A stretch of DNA of 64,000 nt from an uncultured Loktanella sp. (GTDB lineage: Bacteria > Pseudomonadota > Alphaproteobacteria > Rhodobacterales > Rhodobacteraceae), in the NCBI GenBank assembly GCA_937132065.1, contig CAKZNT010000054.1, forward strand, positions 54,949 to 118,948, given 5' to 3'. Every line of letters begins with the position of its first letter. The first letter of the stretch is position 1. The position numbers and the translations under genes were made by a program. The notes beneath the pieces are model-generated. The model saw only the letters and a list, made by a program, of their open reading frames with translations. It was not told the origin of the DNA and did not search any database. Shown here piece by piece: positions 53,150-62,970 of the stretch.

Positions 53150-53919
53150 TGTCGTTGCAAACCATTTTTCCAGACCTCAAAGGGCAGTCAGTGTTTATCA
53201 CGGGTGGCGGCTCTGGCATTGGCGCATTTCTAACTGACGGGTTCATGGCACAAGGCGCAAACGTCAGCTTTGTGCAGCGCAGCGATGCCTCTGCCTTTTG
53301 CGATGAGATGGAAGCAAAGCATCACCGCCGCCCGCATTTTCAGACCTGCGATATAGCCGATATTGCTGCCCTCAAGGCTTGCCTTGAAGCGACAGCCACC
53401 CATCAGGGCGCGATTACTGTCTTGGTCAACAATGCCGCCAATGACGCCCGCCACAGCGCGCTTGAGGTCACAGAGGCGTTTTGGGACAATTCCCAAGCGA
53501 TTGACCTGAAGTCCTATTTCTTTGCGTGTCAGGCGGTGGTTGCAGGCATGCGGGAAAATGGCGGCGGCGCCATCGTAAACATGTCCTCGATTTCTTACAT
53601 GATGGGCAATGCAGGCTACCCCTCCTACACAACCGCGAACGCAGGCATCAATGGCATGACGCGATCCCTTGCGCGCGAATTCGGGCCAGACAAGATCAGG
53701 TTCAACGCCCTTGCTCCTGGCTGGGTGCTGACGGACAAACAAAAAGAGCAATGGGTCACGCCAGAGGCGCTTGCCGCACATCTAGAACGGCAATGCCTCA
53801 AAGACACACTTGCCCCGCAAGACATCGTGGACGCCGTCTTGTTCTTGTCGTCTAATGCCAGTCGCATGATGACGGGCCAAACCATGGTTGTGGATGGTGG
53901 CGTTGTCGTTACCGGGTAA
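53149..53919 (+). CDS. SDR family oxidoreductase (predicted sugar dehydrogenase; canonical YxxxK is YTTAN)
   Basis: SVFITGGGSGIGAFLTDGFM; VLVNNAAND; MSSISYMMGNAGYPSYTTANAGINGMTRSLAREFG. Confidence 0.88.
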   Translation: MSLQTIFPDLKGQSVFITGGGSGIGAFLTDGFMAQGANVSFVQRSDASAFCDEMEAKHHRRPHFQTCDIADIAALKACLEATATHQGAITVLVNNAANDARHSALEVTEAFWDNSQAIDLKSYFFACQAVVAGMRENGGGAIVNMSSISYMMGNAGYPSYTTANAGINGMTRSLAREFGPDKIRFNALAPGWVLTDKQKEQWVTPEALAAHLERQCLKDTLAPQDIVDAVLFLSSNASRMMTGQTMVVDGGVVVTG

Positions 53920-53932
53920 ACGAGGCATTTGA

Positions 53933-54853
53933 ATGAGCAAGAAACCATCAGCAAGCTGGATCGCCGTGGACTGGGGAACCTCCAATCTGCGCGTCTGGAT
54001 AATGGACGAAAGCAGCGCGGCAGTTGCCAAGGTCCAATCCACCAACGGTATGGGCGTGCTTGCTCCCGAGCAATTCGAAGATGCGCTACTTGCGCTCATC
54101 GACCCCTATCTGACGCACGGCACTATCACCCCCGTCATTTGCGCAGGCATGGTCGGGGCACGCCAAGGATGGGTCGAGGCGCCTTATGTCGCCACCCCAT
54201 GCACCCCGCCCAATCGCGCGGCGGCAACCCTTGTGCCGACAAAAGACCCGCGTGTTTCGGTTCACATCTTGCCAGGTGTCAAACAGATGTCGCCGCCCGA
54301 TGTGATGCGCGGCGAAGAAACGCAGATTGCGGGCGTTGTAAAACAGCACCCGAATTTTGACGGCATCCTCTGCTTGCCGGGGACACATACAAAATGGGTC
54401 CATATCAGCGCAGGCGAGATCGTTAGTTTCCAAACCTTCATGACGGGCGAGATGTTTGCATTGCTTGGGGGCCAGTCGGTTTTGCGCCATAGCGTCACAA
54501 CCGATGACTGGGACCAAGACAGCTTTATCACCGCAGCCGCGGATGGGATGGCACGCCCACAAGCAATCGCTGCAAATCTGTTCGGAATTCGCGCCGCAGG
54601 GCTGGTATCTCAACAAGATGCCAAGACCGCACGGGCGCGCCTTTCCGGGCTTTTGATCGGTGCTGAACTGGTGGCCGCACGCGCCTATTGGCTTGGGCAA
54701 AACGTCGCGATTGTCGGGGACGATAACATAGGTGACCTTTACCGCGCAGCCCTTGCCGAACAAGGGGTAACAGCTGCGGTTTGGGACGTGAGCGACCTCA
54801 CGCTTTCGGGGCTGATCGGCGCATATGACACGCAGCAAGAGGCAACAAAATGA
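53933..54853 (+). CDS. dgoK: 2-dehydro-3-deoxygalactonokinase
   Basis: WIAVDWGTSNLRVWIMDE; MVGARQGWVEAPYV; CLPGTHTKWVHI; TGEMFALL. Confidence 0.93.
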   Translation: MSKKPSASWIAVDWGTSNLRVWIMDESSAAVAKVQSTNGMGVLAPEQFEDALLALIDPYLTHGTITPVICAGMVGARQGWVEAPYVATPCTPPNRAAATLVPTKDPRVSVHILPGVKQMSPPDVMRGEETQIAGVVKQHPNFDGILCLPGTHTKWVHISAGEIVSFQTFMTGEMFALLGGQSVLRHSVTTDDWDQDSFITAAADGMARPQAIAANLFGIRAAGLVSQQDAKTARARLSGLLIGAELVAARAYWLGQNVAIVGDDNIGDLYRAALAEQGVTAAVWDVSDLTLSGLIGAYDTQQEATK

Positions 54854-55458
54854 ACCGTAACATTATCGCAATCCTGCGCGGCATTACGCCCCCCGAAGCC
54901 GCAGACATTTGCCGCGTTCTTATCGACGAGGGGATCACCCGCATCGAAGTGCCGCTGAATTCACCAGACCCGTTTGAGTCGATTGCAGGCATGGCCGCCG
55001 CAGCAAGCGATGGCGTTGTGATCGGCGCAGGCACGGTGTTGAACGTTGAAGATGTGGCGCGGGTCAAGAACGCTGGCGGCACAATGATCGTTTCCCCCAA
55101 CGCCGACCCCGAGGTCATCACCGCAAGCAAGGCTGCGGGCATGCTGTCCTACCCGGGTGTGTTGACGCCAACAGAATGCTTTGCCGCCCTCAAGGCAGGG
55201 GCTGACGGGCTCAAGATTTTCCCCTCGTTCCTGCTTGGCATTGAGGGGCTCAAGGCGATCAATGCGGTTCTTCCCGCAGGAACGCAAACATTTGCGGTAG
55301 GCGGCGTTGGTCCCGAAAACTTCGACGCGTGGCTGGCGGCGGGTGCTGCGGGATTCGGCATCGGGTCAGGCATCTACAAACCCGGGTTTAGCGCCCAAGA
55401 TGTCCGCCAACGCGCGCGCGCGATTGTAACAGCCTACGACAATGCTCTTTCGCGATGA
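54850..55458 (+). CDS. dgoA: 2-dehydro-3-deoxy-6-phosphogalactonate aldolase
   Basis: IIAILRGITPPEA...IEVPLNSPDPFESI...GAGTVLNVEDV...KIFPS. Confidence 0.93.
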   Translation: MNRNIIAILRGITPPEAADICRVLIDEGITRIEVPLNSPDPFESIAGMAAAASDGVVIGAGTVLNVEDVARVKNAGGTMIVSPNADPEVITASKAAGMLSYPGVLTPTECFAALKAGADGLKIFPSFLLGIEGLKAINAVLPAGTQTFAVGGVGPENFDAWLAAGAAGFGIGSGIYKPGFSAQDVRQRARAIVTAYDNALSR

Positions 55459-56300
55459 CCGCACGTGTATTTGACGATCGGACCTGCGCACTCGGGGAAG
55501 GACCACTCTGGCATCCAGAGCGAGAACAACTGTTCTGGTTTGATATTCTGGGCAAACAGCTTTTGACACGCGACGAAAACGGACCCTCCTCATGGTCATT
55601 TGATGAATATGTTTCTGCGGCAGGCTGGATTGATCACGACACCCTGCTCATCGCAACACAATCGGGGTTATCGCGGTTTGACATTGCCACAGGCGATAAA
55701 TCACGCGTCGCCGCTTTGGAACAAGACAACGCCATCACCCGATCCAATGACGGCAGGGCGGACCCGTGGGGCGGGTTCTGGATCGGCACGATGGGTATCA
55801 ACGCCGAGGAGCATGCAGGCAGTATCTATCGCTATTACAAAGGCGAACTGCGCAAGATCATCCGCGGTATTACTATCTCGAATTCAATCGCTTTTGCGCC
55901 CGACCGCAGCGTCGCCTATTACACCGACACGCCAAGCAGGCAAATCATGCAGGTCAGCCTCTCTGCCACCGATGGCTGGCCGATTGGCGCGCCAACACTT
56001 TGCATCGACCTCAACGACGGTGGGTTCAATCCCGATGGGTCTGTCGTTGATAGCGAAGGCTGCATCTGGAATGCCCAGTGGGGCGCGGGGCGTGTTGCAC
56101 GTTACACGGCAGCCGGGGCGTTGATCGCGGCCTATGACCTACCCGCGACCCAAGCCACCTGCCCTGCGTTTGGCGGCGATGACTTGCGCACGCTGTTCGT
56201 CACAACCGCGGCCCAAGACATCAACGGTGACCCTGACGGGCGAACCTTCCAAATTTCAACCGATACGCACGGGCAAAAAGAGCACCGTGTCATCTTGTGA
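55455..56300 (+). CDS. SMP-30/gluconolactonase family protein (predicted galactonolactonase)
   Basis: CALGEGPLWHPEREQLFWFDI; SNDGRADPWGGFWIGTM; NSIAFAPDRSVAYYTDT. Confidence 0.92.
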   Translation: MTARVFDDRTCALGEGPLWHPEREQLFWFDILGKQLLTRDENGPSSWSFDEYVSAAGWIDHDTLLIATQSGLSRFDIATGDKSRVAALEQDNAITRSNDGRADPWGGFWIGTMGINAEEHAGSIYRYYKGELRKIIRGITISNSIAFAPDRSVAYYTDTPSRQIMQVSLSATDGWPIGAPTLCIDLNDGGFNPDGSVVDSEGCIWNAQWGAGRVARYTAAGALIAAYDLPATQATCPAFGGDDLRTLFVTTAAQDINGDPDGRTFQISTDTHGQKEHRVIL

Positions 56301-56306
56301 GGCAAC

Positions 56307-58208
56307 ATGAAGCGCACGCTAGGCACTTGCTACTATCCTGAACAATGGCCGACCGAAATCTGGGCTGATGACGCGCGGCGCATGGTTGCGGCGGGGCTCA
56401 CGTGGGTGCGGATCGGCGAGTTTTCATGGAGCAAGCTTGAACCAACACCCGATGACCTGCAATGGGACTGGCTTGACCACGCCATTGAAACGCTCGGGTC
56501 TGCGGGACTGAAGGTCGTGCTCGGCACGCCAACAGCAACCCCGCCTCGCTGGATGTTGCACCGCCACCCTGACATGTTGGCGCACGATCAGGACGGCCAA
56601 CCGCGCAAGTTCGGGTCACGGCGGCACTATTGTTTTTCGCACAGTGGCTATCGGGAGGAGTGCGCACGGATCGCAACCCTTATGGCGCAGCGATACGGCC
56701 AGAACCCCTATGTCGCGGCATGGCAAACCGACAATGAATACGGCTGCCACGATACGACAATCTCTTACAGCGATGCAGCACGATCCGCCTTTCAAGGCTG
56801 GCTGGCCCATAGGTATGGCACAATCAAAGCCTTGAACGCCGCTTGGGGGAATACGTTTTGGTCAATGGACTACGCCAGCTTTGGTGATGTGGACCTGCCG
56901 AACCTGACAGTGACCGAACCCAACCCCGCCCACAGCCTTGCATTTCGCAGGTTTAGCTCTGATCAGGTCGTGTCGTTCAACCGCCTTCAAGTGGATGCGA
57001 TCAAGGCGCATAGCCATGCGCCGATTGCCCATAACTACATGGGTCGGATCACCGATTTTGATCACTTCGCGGTTGGCAATGATCTCGAAATCGCAAGCTG
57101 GGACAGCTATCCGCTTGGCTTCCTTGAGGATCGGGTTGGCGCATCTGCGCAGCGGCAGCGGGACTTTGCACGGCAAGGCGACCCCGACTTTCAAGCGTTA
57201 CATCACGACCTTTACCGCGCTGTCGGGCGGGGCCGTTGGTGGGTCATGGAGCAACAACCCGGCCCCGTGAACTGGGCGCCCCATAATCCTGTGCCCTTGG
57301 CAGGTATGGTGCGGCTCTGGACGTGGGAGGCCTTTGCGCATGGCGCAGAAGCTGTGTGCTATTTCCGCTGGCGACAGGCGCCTGTTGCACAGGAACAAAT
57401 GCACGCTGGGCTATTGCGCCCTGACAGCGTTGACGCCCGCGTCATGGACGAGGTGAAGCAAGTCAATCGCGAGATAGAGGACGCGCCAGACGTCGTCGAG
57501 ACACAATCACCTGTCGCGATTATCTTTGATTACGATGCCGATTTCGCTTGGGCTGTGCAACCTCATGGCGCGGACCTTAGCTACTTTGGCTTAGTGCTAC
57601 ATATCTATCGGGGTCTGCGCGCGCTTGGGCTGTCAATCGACATTTTGCCCGCTACAACGCGCGATTTCACGGGTTACGGCCTCGTTTTGGCACCTGGGTT
57701 GATGACAATGGCGGATGATCTCAAATCGGCTCTTGGCAGCAATAACGCCGAGGTTATCTACGGTCCTCGCAGTGGCGCGCGTGGCGATGACATGAACATC
57801 CCGACCCCTCTGCCGCCACAAATTCCAAATCTCGATGTAACTGTCACGGAGGTAGAAAGCCTGCGCCCCGATATCACTGTGCCATTGGCACAAGGCGGCA
57901 CGGTCACTTCCTACCGCGAGGTTCTGGACGGGACGGCGGACGTTATTTTGCGGACAATGACAGGCGATCCTGTCGTCATGCGCAATGGGCGGCAAACCTA
58001 CATGGGGGGCTGGCTGGATGAGACCGCGTTGGCAACGCTTCTCAAGGAGACCTGCGCGATGGCCTCTATCGAGACGCTGGCCCTGCCCGATGGCATCCGC
58101 ATCCGCGACACTGCGACCGAAAGGTTCTGGTTCAACTATACCGCACAGAGTGTCACCTGCCACGGCATCACACTCGCGCCAGCGGGGGTTGCGCGCACCA
58201 AGCGATAG
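56307..58208 (+). CDS. beta-galactosidase (GH42)
   Basis: CYYPEQWPTEIWADDARRMVAAGLTWVRIGEFSWSKLEP; WQTDNEYGCH; YFRWRQAPVAQEQMHAGLL. Confidence 0.95.
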   Translation: MKRTLGTCYYPEQWPTEIWADDARRMVAAGLTWVRIGEFSWSKLEPTPDDLQWDWLDHAIETLGSAGLKVVLGTPTATPPRWMLHRHPDMLAHDQDGQPRKFGSRRHYCFSHSGYREECARIATLMAQRYGQNPYVAAWQTDNEYGCHDTTISYSDAARSAFQGWLAHRYGTIKALNAAWGNTFWSMDYASFGDVDLPNLTVTEPNPAHSLAFRRFSSDQVVSFNRLQVDAIKAHSHAPIAHNYMGRITDFDHFAVGNDLEIASWDSYPLGFLEDRVGASAQRQRDFARQGDPDFQALHHDLYRAVGRGRWWVMEQQPGPVNWAPHNPVPLAGMVRLWTWEAFAHGAEAVCYFRWRQAPVAQEQMHAGLLRPDSVDARVMDEVKQVNREIEDAPDVVETQSPVAIIFDYDADFAWAVQPHGADLSYFGLVLHIYRGLRALGLSIDILPATTRDFTGYGLVLAPGLMTMADDLKSALGSNNAEVIYGPRSGARGDDMNIPTPLPPQIPNLDVTVTEVESLRPDITVPLAQGGTVTSYREVLDGTADVILRTMTGDPVVMRNGRQTYMGGWLDETALATLLKETCAMASIETLALPDGIRIRDTATERFWFNYTAQSVTCHGITLAPAGVARTKR

Positions 58209-58278
58209 GAACAGTCGACGCGTCACACGAGCCGTGTATAGTCATGGAGAACACCGCTTGAGAAAGGGTTAGTTCGCC

Positions 58279-58977
58279 ATGACACACACGCCACTTACCA
58301 GCCGCATCGACGGTCTATTCTTCGGTAGAATCACCGCGCATTGGGCCGAAAAACCGCCGTCTGCGATATTAAAAATGGCAGTCGAAGGCCGCCAAGACAT
58401 AGATGAATTCGGCTTTGTTTTGGACGAGCAAGCCGACCTTGATCACCATGGCGGGCACGACAAGGCGATCCATCACTACGCCAGCGACCACTACGCCGAC
58501 TGGATCACCGAGGGGCATATTCCCAAAGGAACCCTGCCCGCAGCATTTGGCGAAAACATCGCCACAACCGGCATGACAGAAGCAACATTGTGCATTGGCG
58601 ACAAGCTTCGCCTTGGCACGGCAGTGGTGCAAATCAGCCAAGGGCGGCAGCCCTGCTGGAAGGTCAGCGAACACACCCGAAACCCGCAGATGGCCTATCT
58701 TTTCCAAAAGACATCGCGCACGGGTTGGTATTACCGCGTTTTGGAAAACGGGCGGGCGGGGGTCGGGGATGCCGTTACCTTGATCGAACGGAGTGAGCCG
58801 AAATGGACCGTGGCGCGGGTGACCGCCGCGCGGCTAACGCGGCAAGTGACCCAACAAGACGCAGAGACCTTAGCAACATTGCCCGACCTCGCAGACGGGT
58901 GGCGGCAAGCCTTCATCAAGATGGCGAACGGCGAACGCGGCGAAGACACAAGCGCCCGCCTCAAAGGAACCAAGTAG
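58279..58977 (+). CDS. MOSC-domain protein (YiiM-like)
   Basis: DHHGGHDKAIHHYASDHYADW; FGENIATTGMTEATLCIGD; ISQGRQPCWKVSEHTRNPQM. Confidence 0.9.
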   Translation: MTHTPLTSRIDGLFFGRITAHWAEKPPSAILKMAVEGRQDIDEFGFVLDEQADLDHHGGHDKAIHHYASDHYADWITEGHIPKGTLPAAFGENIATTGMTEATLCIGDKLRLGTAVVQISQGRQPCWKVSEHTRNPQMAYLFQKTSRTGWYYRVLENGRAGVGDAVTLIERSEPKWTVARVTAARLTRQVTQQDAETLATLPDLADGWRQAFIKMANGERGEDTSARLKGTK

Positions 58978-58984
58978 GACAGCC

Positions 58985-59923
58985 ATGAATTATGATGACC
59001 TGATTGACCCCGAAACATGGGCGTTCATCCGCAAGACAGAGCGGTTCTATCCCGTCGAAACGATAGACTACACCATTGCGCAACAGCGGCGCGTCTACGA
59101 CGATATGTGTCAGGCATTTGCGCAAGATCACCCTGCTGGGGTCATGTCATCCGACAGCGATATGAACGGTGTGCCAGTGCGGATTTACACCAAGGGCACG
59201 GCGCAGGTTACCGTGATCTACTTTCACGGTGGCGGCTTTGTTGTTGGCGGACTTGATAGCCACGATGATGTATGTGCCGAAATCTGCGATCAAACAGGTT
59301 TTCGCGTGGTGTCCTGCGATTACAGGCTTGCCCCTGAATTCAAACATCCCGCGATGTTTAACGATGCCAAAGCCACAGCGATCCAGACGCTCGCTTCATT
59401 TGACGGCCCCGTTGTCTTGTGTGGAGATAGTGCGGGGGGCAATCTTGCGGCGGCGGTTGCACATGCGCTGCGCGGCGTAACCGACAGGATCATAGGGCAA
59501 GTCCTGATCTATCCCGCACTTGGGGGCGACACCAACGCGGGCAGCTACATTGACCACGCAAATGCTCCGATGTTGCGGCGCGAAGACATCGCTTTTTACG
59601 CAGACATCCGCACCTCGGGTGGCGCGCCAACGGATGATGCGACATTCGCTCCACTGCACGACACCGACTTTTCAAACCTGCCCCCAACCGTGATTATCTC
59701 CGCTCAGTGCGATCCACTTTCGGATGATGGACGCGACTACCGCGATGCGATCCTTGCAGCACAAGGTCGTGCCGTCTGGTTCAACGAAACGGGGCTTGTC
59801 CATGGATACCTGCGCGCGCGCCACGCGGCGACCCGCGCTCAAGAAAGCTTTGCGCGGATCGTGCATGCCATCGGCGTGCTTGGGCGGGCTGACTGGCCGT
59901 TCGATGCGCATAAAAACTGCTAG
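58985..59923 (+). CDS. alpha/beta hydrolase, HSL-type
   Basis: IYFHGGGFVVGGLDSHDD; VLCGDSAGGNLAAAVAHAL. Confidence 0.92.
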   Translation: MNYDDLIDPETWAFIRKTERFYPVETIDYTIAQQRRVYDDMCQAFAQDHPAGVMSSDSDMNGVPVRIYTKGTAQVTVIYFHGGGFVVGGLDSHDDVCAEICDQTGFRVVSCDYRLAPEFKHPAMFNDAKATAIQTLASFDGPVVLCGDSAGGNLAAAVAHALRGVTDRIIGQVLIYPALGGDTNAGSYIDHANAPMLRREDIAFYADIRTSGGAPTDDATFAPLHDTDFSNLPPTVIISAQCDPLSDDGRDYRDAILAAQGRAVWFNETGLVHGYLRARHAATRAQESFARIVHAIGVLGRADWPFDAHKNC

Positions 59924-59963
59924 CAACTCGGGGTGCGGCATGTAAAAGTGTAACAGACGGAGG

Positions 59964-62003
59964 GTGTTAGCCATTCAACCTGAGACCAAAATCGACATCC
60001 ATGACAATATGCGGATCACAGTGCGTGACGGCATTTCGCTATCCGCACGGGTCTGGATGCCCGCATCCGCAGAGATCACACCGCTGCCTGCCATCCTCGA
60101 GATTCTACCCTACCGCAAGCGGGACGGAACAGACGGGCGTGATGCCACGACCCATGCCCAGTTCGCCAAACACGGCTATGTCTGCCTGCGCGTTGACCTG
60201 CGGGGCTGCGGCGAATCCGAAGGGCTATTTGACGACGAATACTCCGAACAGGAGCTAAGTGATATCGAGGACGTTATCGGCTGGATCGCCGAGCAATCCT
60301 GGTGCACCGGAGCCGTCGGGATCATGGGCATTTCATGGGGCGGATTTAACGGCTTGCAAACCGCTGCACGCAGACCGCCTGCGCTAAAGGCGGTGATCAG
60401 CCTATGCTCATCGGTTGACCGGTTCGCCGACGACATCCACTATAAGGGTGGCTGTCAGCTGATGGAGAATATCGGCTGGACGGCCACGGCAACTTCCTGG
60501 TTTTCTGTGCCTCCCGACCCTGCGCTCGTGGGAGATGACTGGCGCGATATCTGGCAAGAGCGGCTCGAAAACACACCGCCCTTGATCAACAACTGGCAAC
60601 AGCACGCCAGCAAAGATGCCTATTGGAAACACGCTTCGGTTAGCGAGGACTTCTCCCGAATCCAGGCTGCGGTTCTGATCATTGGCGGTTGGCACGATGG
60701 CTATCGCAACACTGCGGCCAAATTGCTGGAGGGCGGCACAAGCGGCCCTGTTAAGGCGATCATGGGACCGTGGAACCACAAATATCCGCATCTAGCTACG
60801 CCTGCCCCGCGGATGGATTTCGTGAGCGAGGCGCTCCGGTGGTGGGATCACTGGCTTAAGGACGCGCAAAACGATGTCGAAAACGATCCTGCATACCGCG
60901 CCTATCTGATGGACGGGCTGCCACCCAAGACCAGCTATGACACACGGCCCGGTCGCTGGGTTGGCCTGCCAAAATGGCCCGCAGACGAGATCAAGCACCA
61001 GACTTTCACCCTCGGCAATGCCACATTGGGGCAAGACACGATAACAACGCCGATAGATGTCAAAACCGATGTGAATTGCGGTCAGGGGTTTGGCGAATTT
61101 TTCCCCTTCGGCTTTGGGCCAGGTGAATTGCCCGATGACCAGCGGGCAGATGATGCATTGTCCGCCTGCTTTGAAACCGCCCCTCTCCTAGAGGCAACGT
61201 CTTTGATCGGTGCGGCGCGATTGCACCTCTCCTTTTCTGCAAACACGCCCTTTGCGCAAATGGCCGCGCGGCTTTGCGATGTTGGCCCTGACGGGGCGTC
61301 TACACAGATTTCGCTCGGCATCTTGAACCTGCAATTTCGCGAAGGGTTTGAAGAGGCGAAGCCACTTGTCCCGCATCAAATCTATGACGCAACACTCGAC
61401 CTTGATCAAATGGCCTACGTCGTGCCCGAGGGGCATCGGCTGCGGCTTGCGATCTCGCCCAACTACTGGCCATTTATCTGGCCTGAACGCGGCGAGACAA
61501 CACTGACCTTGACGCAAGGGACGCTCGATCTTCCCGTATTTCATGACACTGGTCATCTCGATTGGACCTGCCCGCCGCTCGCACACACCCCGCCCACCGT
61601 TCTCAAAACGCTTTCGACTGGCCCGGAAGAAAAACGGACATTCGTCGAAGACGGCAAGTTAAAGCTGGTCATTAGCGCCGATCACGGCGAAACAGAGCAT
61701 AGCGAGCATGGATTGCGCACATCAAGCGCGATCCACGAAACGTGGTCCATAGACCAGTCAGATATAGCAAAGGCCCAAGCAGATATAGTCTGGAAACGGG
61801 CCGTGGCGCGCGACGACTTTTGCGCGTCAACCGAAGTTGTCACAAAGATGCGTAGTGACAGCGAGAGATATTACGTTACGCTAACGATCAGAGCCTTTGA
61901 TGCACAAACCTGTATCTTTGAGCGCGACTACCACGAGAGCTTCTGGCGCGACTTAACGCGCCAAGGACAGCCCTCGTTGAATTCTAAGGGAGAAACAAAA
62001 TGA
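59964..62003 (+). CDS. CocE/NonD family hydrolase (GTG start)
   Basis: LEILPYRKRDGTDGRDATTHAQFAKHGYVCLRVDLRGCGESEG; GIMGISWGGFNGLQTAA. Confidence 0.93.
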   Translation: MLAIQPETKIDIHDNMRITVRDGISLSARVWMPASAEITPLPAILEILPYRKRDGTDGRDATTHAQFAKHGYVCLRVDLRGCGESEGLFDDEYSEQELSDIEDVIGWIAEQSWCTGAVGIMGISWGGFNGLQTAARRPPALKAVISLCSSVDRFADDIHYKGGCQLMENIGWTATATSWFSVPPDPALVGDDWRDIWQERLENTPPLINNWQQHASKDAYWKHASVSEDFSRIQAAVLIIGGWHDGYRNTAAKLLEGGTSGPVKAIMGPWNHKYPHLATPAPRMDFVSEALRWWDHWLKDAQNDVENDPAYRAYLMDGLPPKTSYDTRPGRWVGLPKWPADEIKHQTFTLGNATLGQDTITTPIDVKTDVNCGQGFGEFFPFGFGPGELPDDQRADDALSACFETAPLLEATSLIGAARLHLSFSANTPFAQMAARLCDVGPDGASTQISLGILNLQFREGFEEAKPLVPHQIYDATLDLDQMAYVVPEGHRLRLAISPNYWPFIWPERGETTLTLTQGTLDLPVFHDTGHLDWTCPPLAHTPPTVLKTLSTGPEEKRTFVEDGKLKLVISADHGETEHSEHGLRTSSAIHETWSIDQSDIAKAQADIVWKRAVARDDFCASTEVVTKMRSDSERYYVTLTIRAFDAQTCIFERDYHESFWRDLTRQGQPSLNSKGETK

Positions 62004-62970
62004 CAAATGAACTAAAGTATCTCAGCCAGCAGGTTGCACGCCAGCGCCTTGACCGTCGTAGCTTCTTGGGCCGTGCGGGCGCATTGGGCGTCTCTGCCGC
62101 CGCAGCCAGCACCCTGCTTTCCAGCGCCGTGATGGCACAAGGCGCCGTCAAGGGCGGCACAATCAAGGTTGCCGTAGAAGGCGGATCGTCCACGGACAGC
62201 CTTGATCCGGCACTTGTCACCAACTCGACAGGCACACTTGTGAACCGCCTTTGGGGCGAGCCGCTTGTTGAACTGGACGCCGATGGTGGCCTAGAGATGC
62301 GCTTGGCTTCCGAAGTGATTGCATCCGATGACGCAACCACATGGACATTCAAAATTCGTGAAGGGGTTACGTTCTCGGACGGCAAATCCCTCACCGCAGA
62401 AGACGTGCTTGCAACACTCGAGCGCCACGCTGGCGAAGACTCCAAATCGGGTGCTCTCGGTATCCTGAGCGGCATCAAATCCATGCGCGCTGACGGCAAT
62501 GCATTCATTGTTGAGCTGACGGGTCCAAACGCCGACTTGCCCTTCCTGTTGAGCGATTATCACCTGATGATCCAGCCGAACGGCGGCAAAGATGCGCCAG
62601 ACGCGGCCATTGGCACAGGGCCATATATCTTGAAGAGCGCTGAAATGGGCGTTCGCTTTGTGGCCGAAAAGAACCCGAATTACTGGAACCCTGATCTTGG
62701 GCACGCCTCTACGATCGAAGTCACCGTAATTAACGATGACACCGCACGTGTTGCAGCCCTCCAATCTGGTCAGGTTCACATGTGCACACGCGTGCCGCCA
62801 AAGGTCGCTTCGCTTGTAGGGCGCATGTCGGGCGTCGAGGTGCATTCTGTGCCCAGCGCGGGCCATTATGTCTTTATCATGCACGCCAACACAGCGCCGT
62901 TTGATAACAATGACCTGCGTCTGGCCCTGAAGTATGCGATGAACCGCGAAGAGATGGTCGATAAAATCCA
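62000..62970 (+). CDS. peptide ABC transporter substrate-binding protein (family 5), truncated by chimeric junction near 62955-62985
   Basis: Twin-arginine-like RRSFLGRAGALGVSAAA; SLDPALVTNSTGTLVNRLWGEPLVELD; GTGPYILKSAEMGVRFVAEKNPNYW; family similarity ends at REEMVDKI. Confidence 0.88.
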
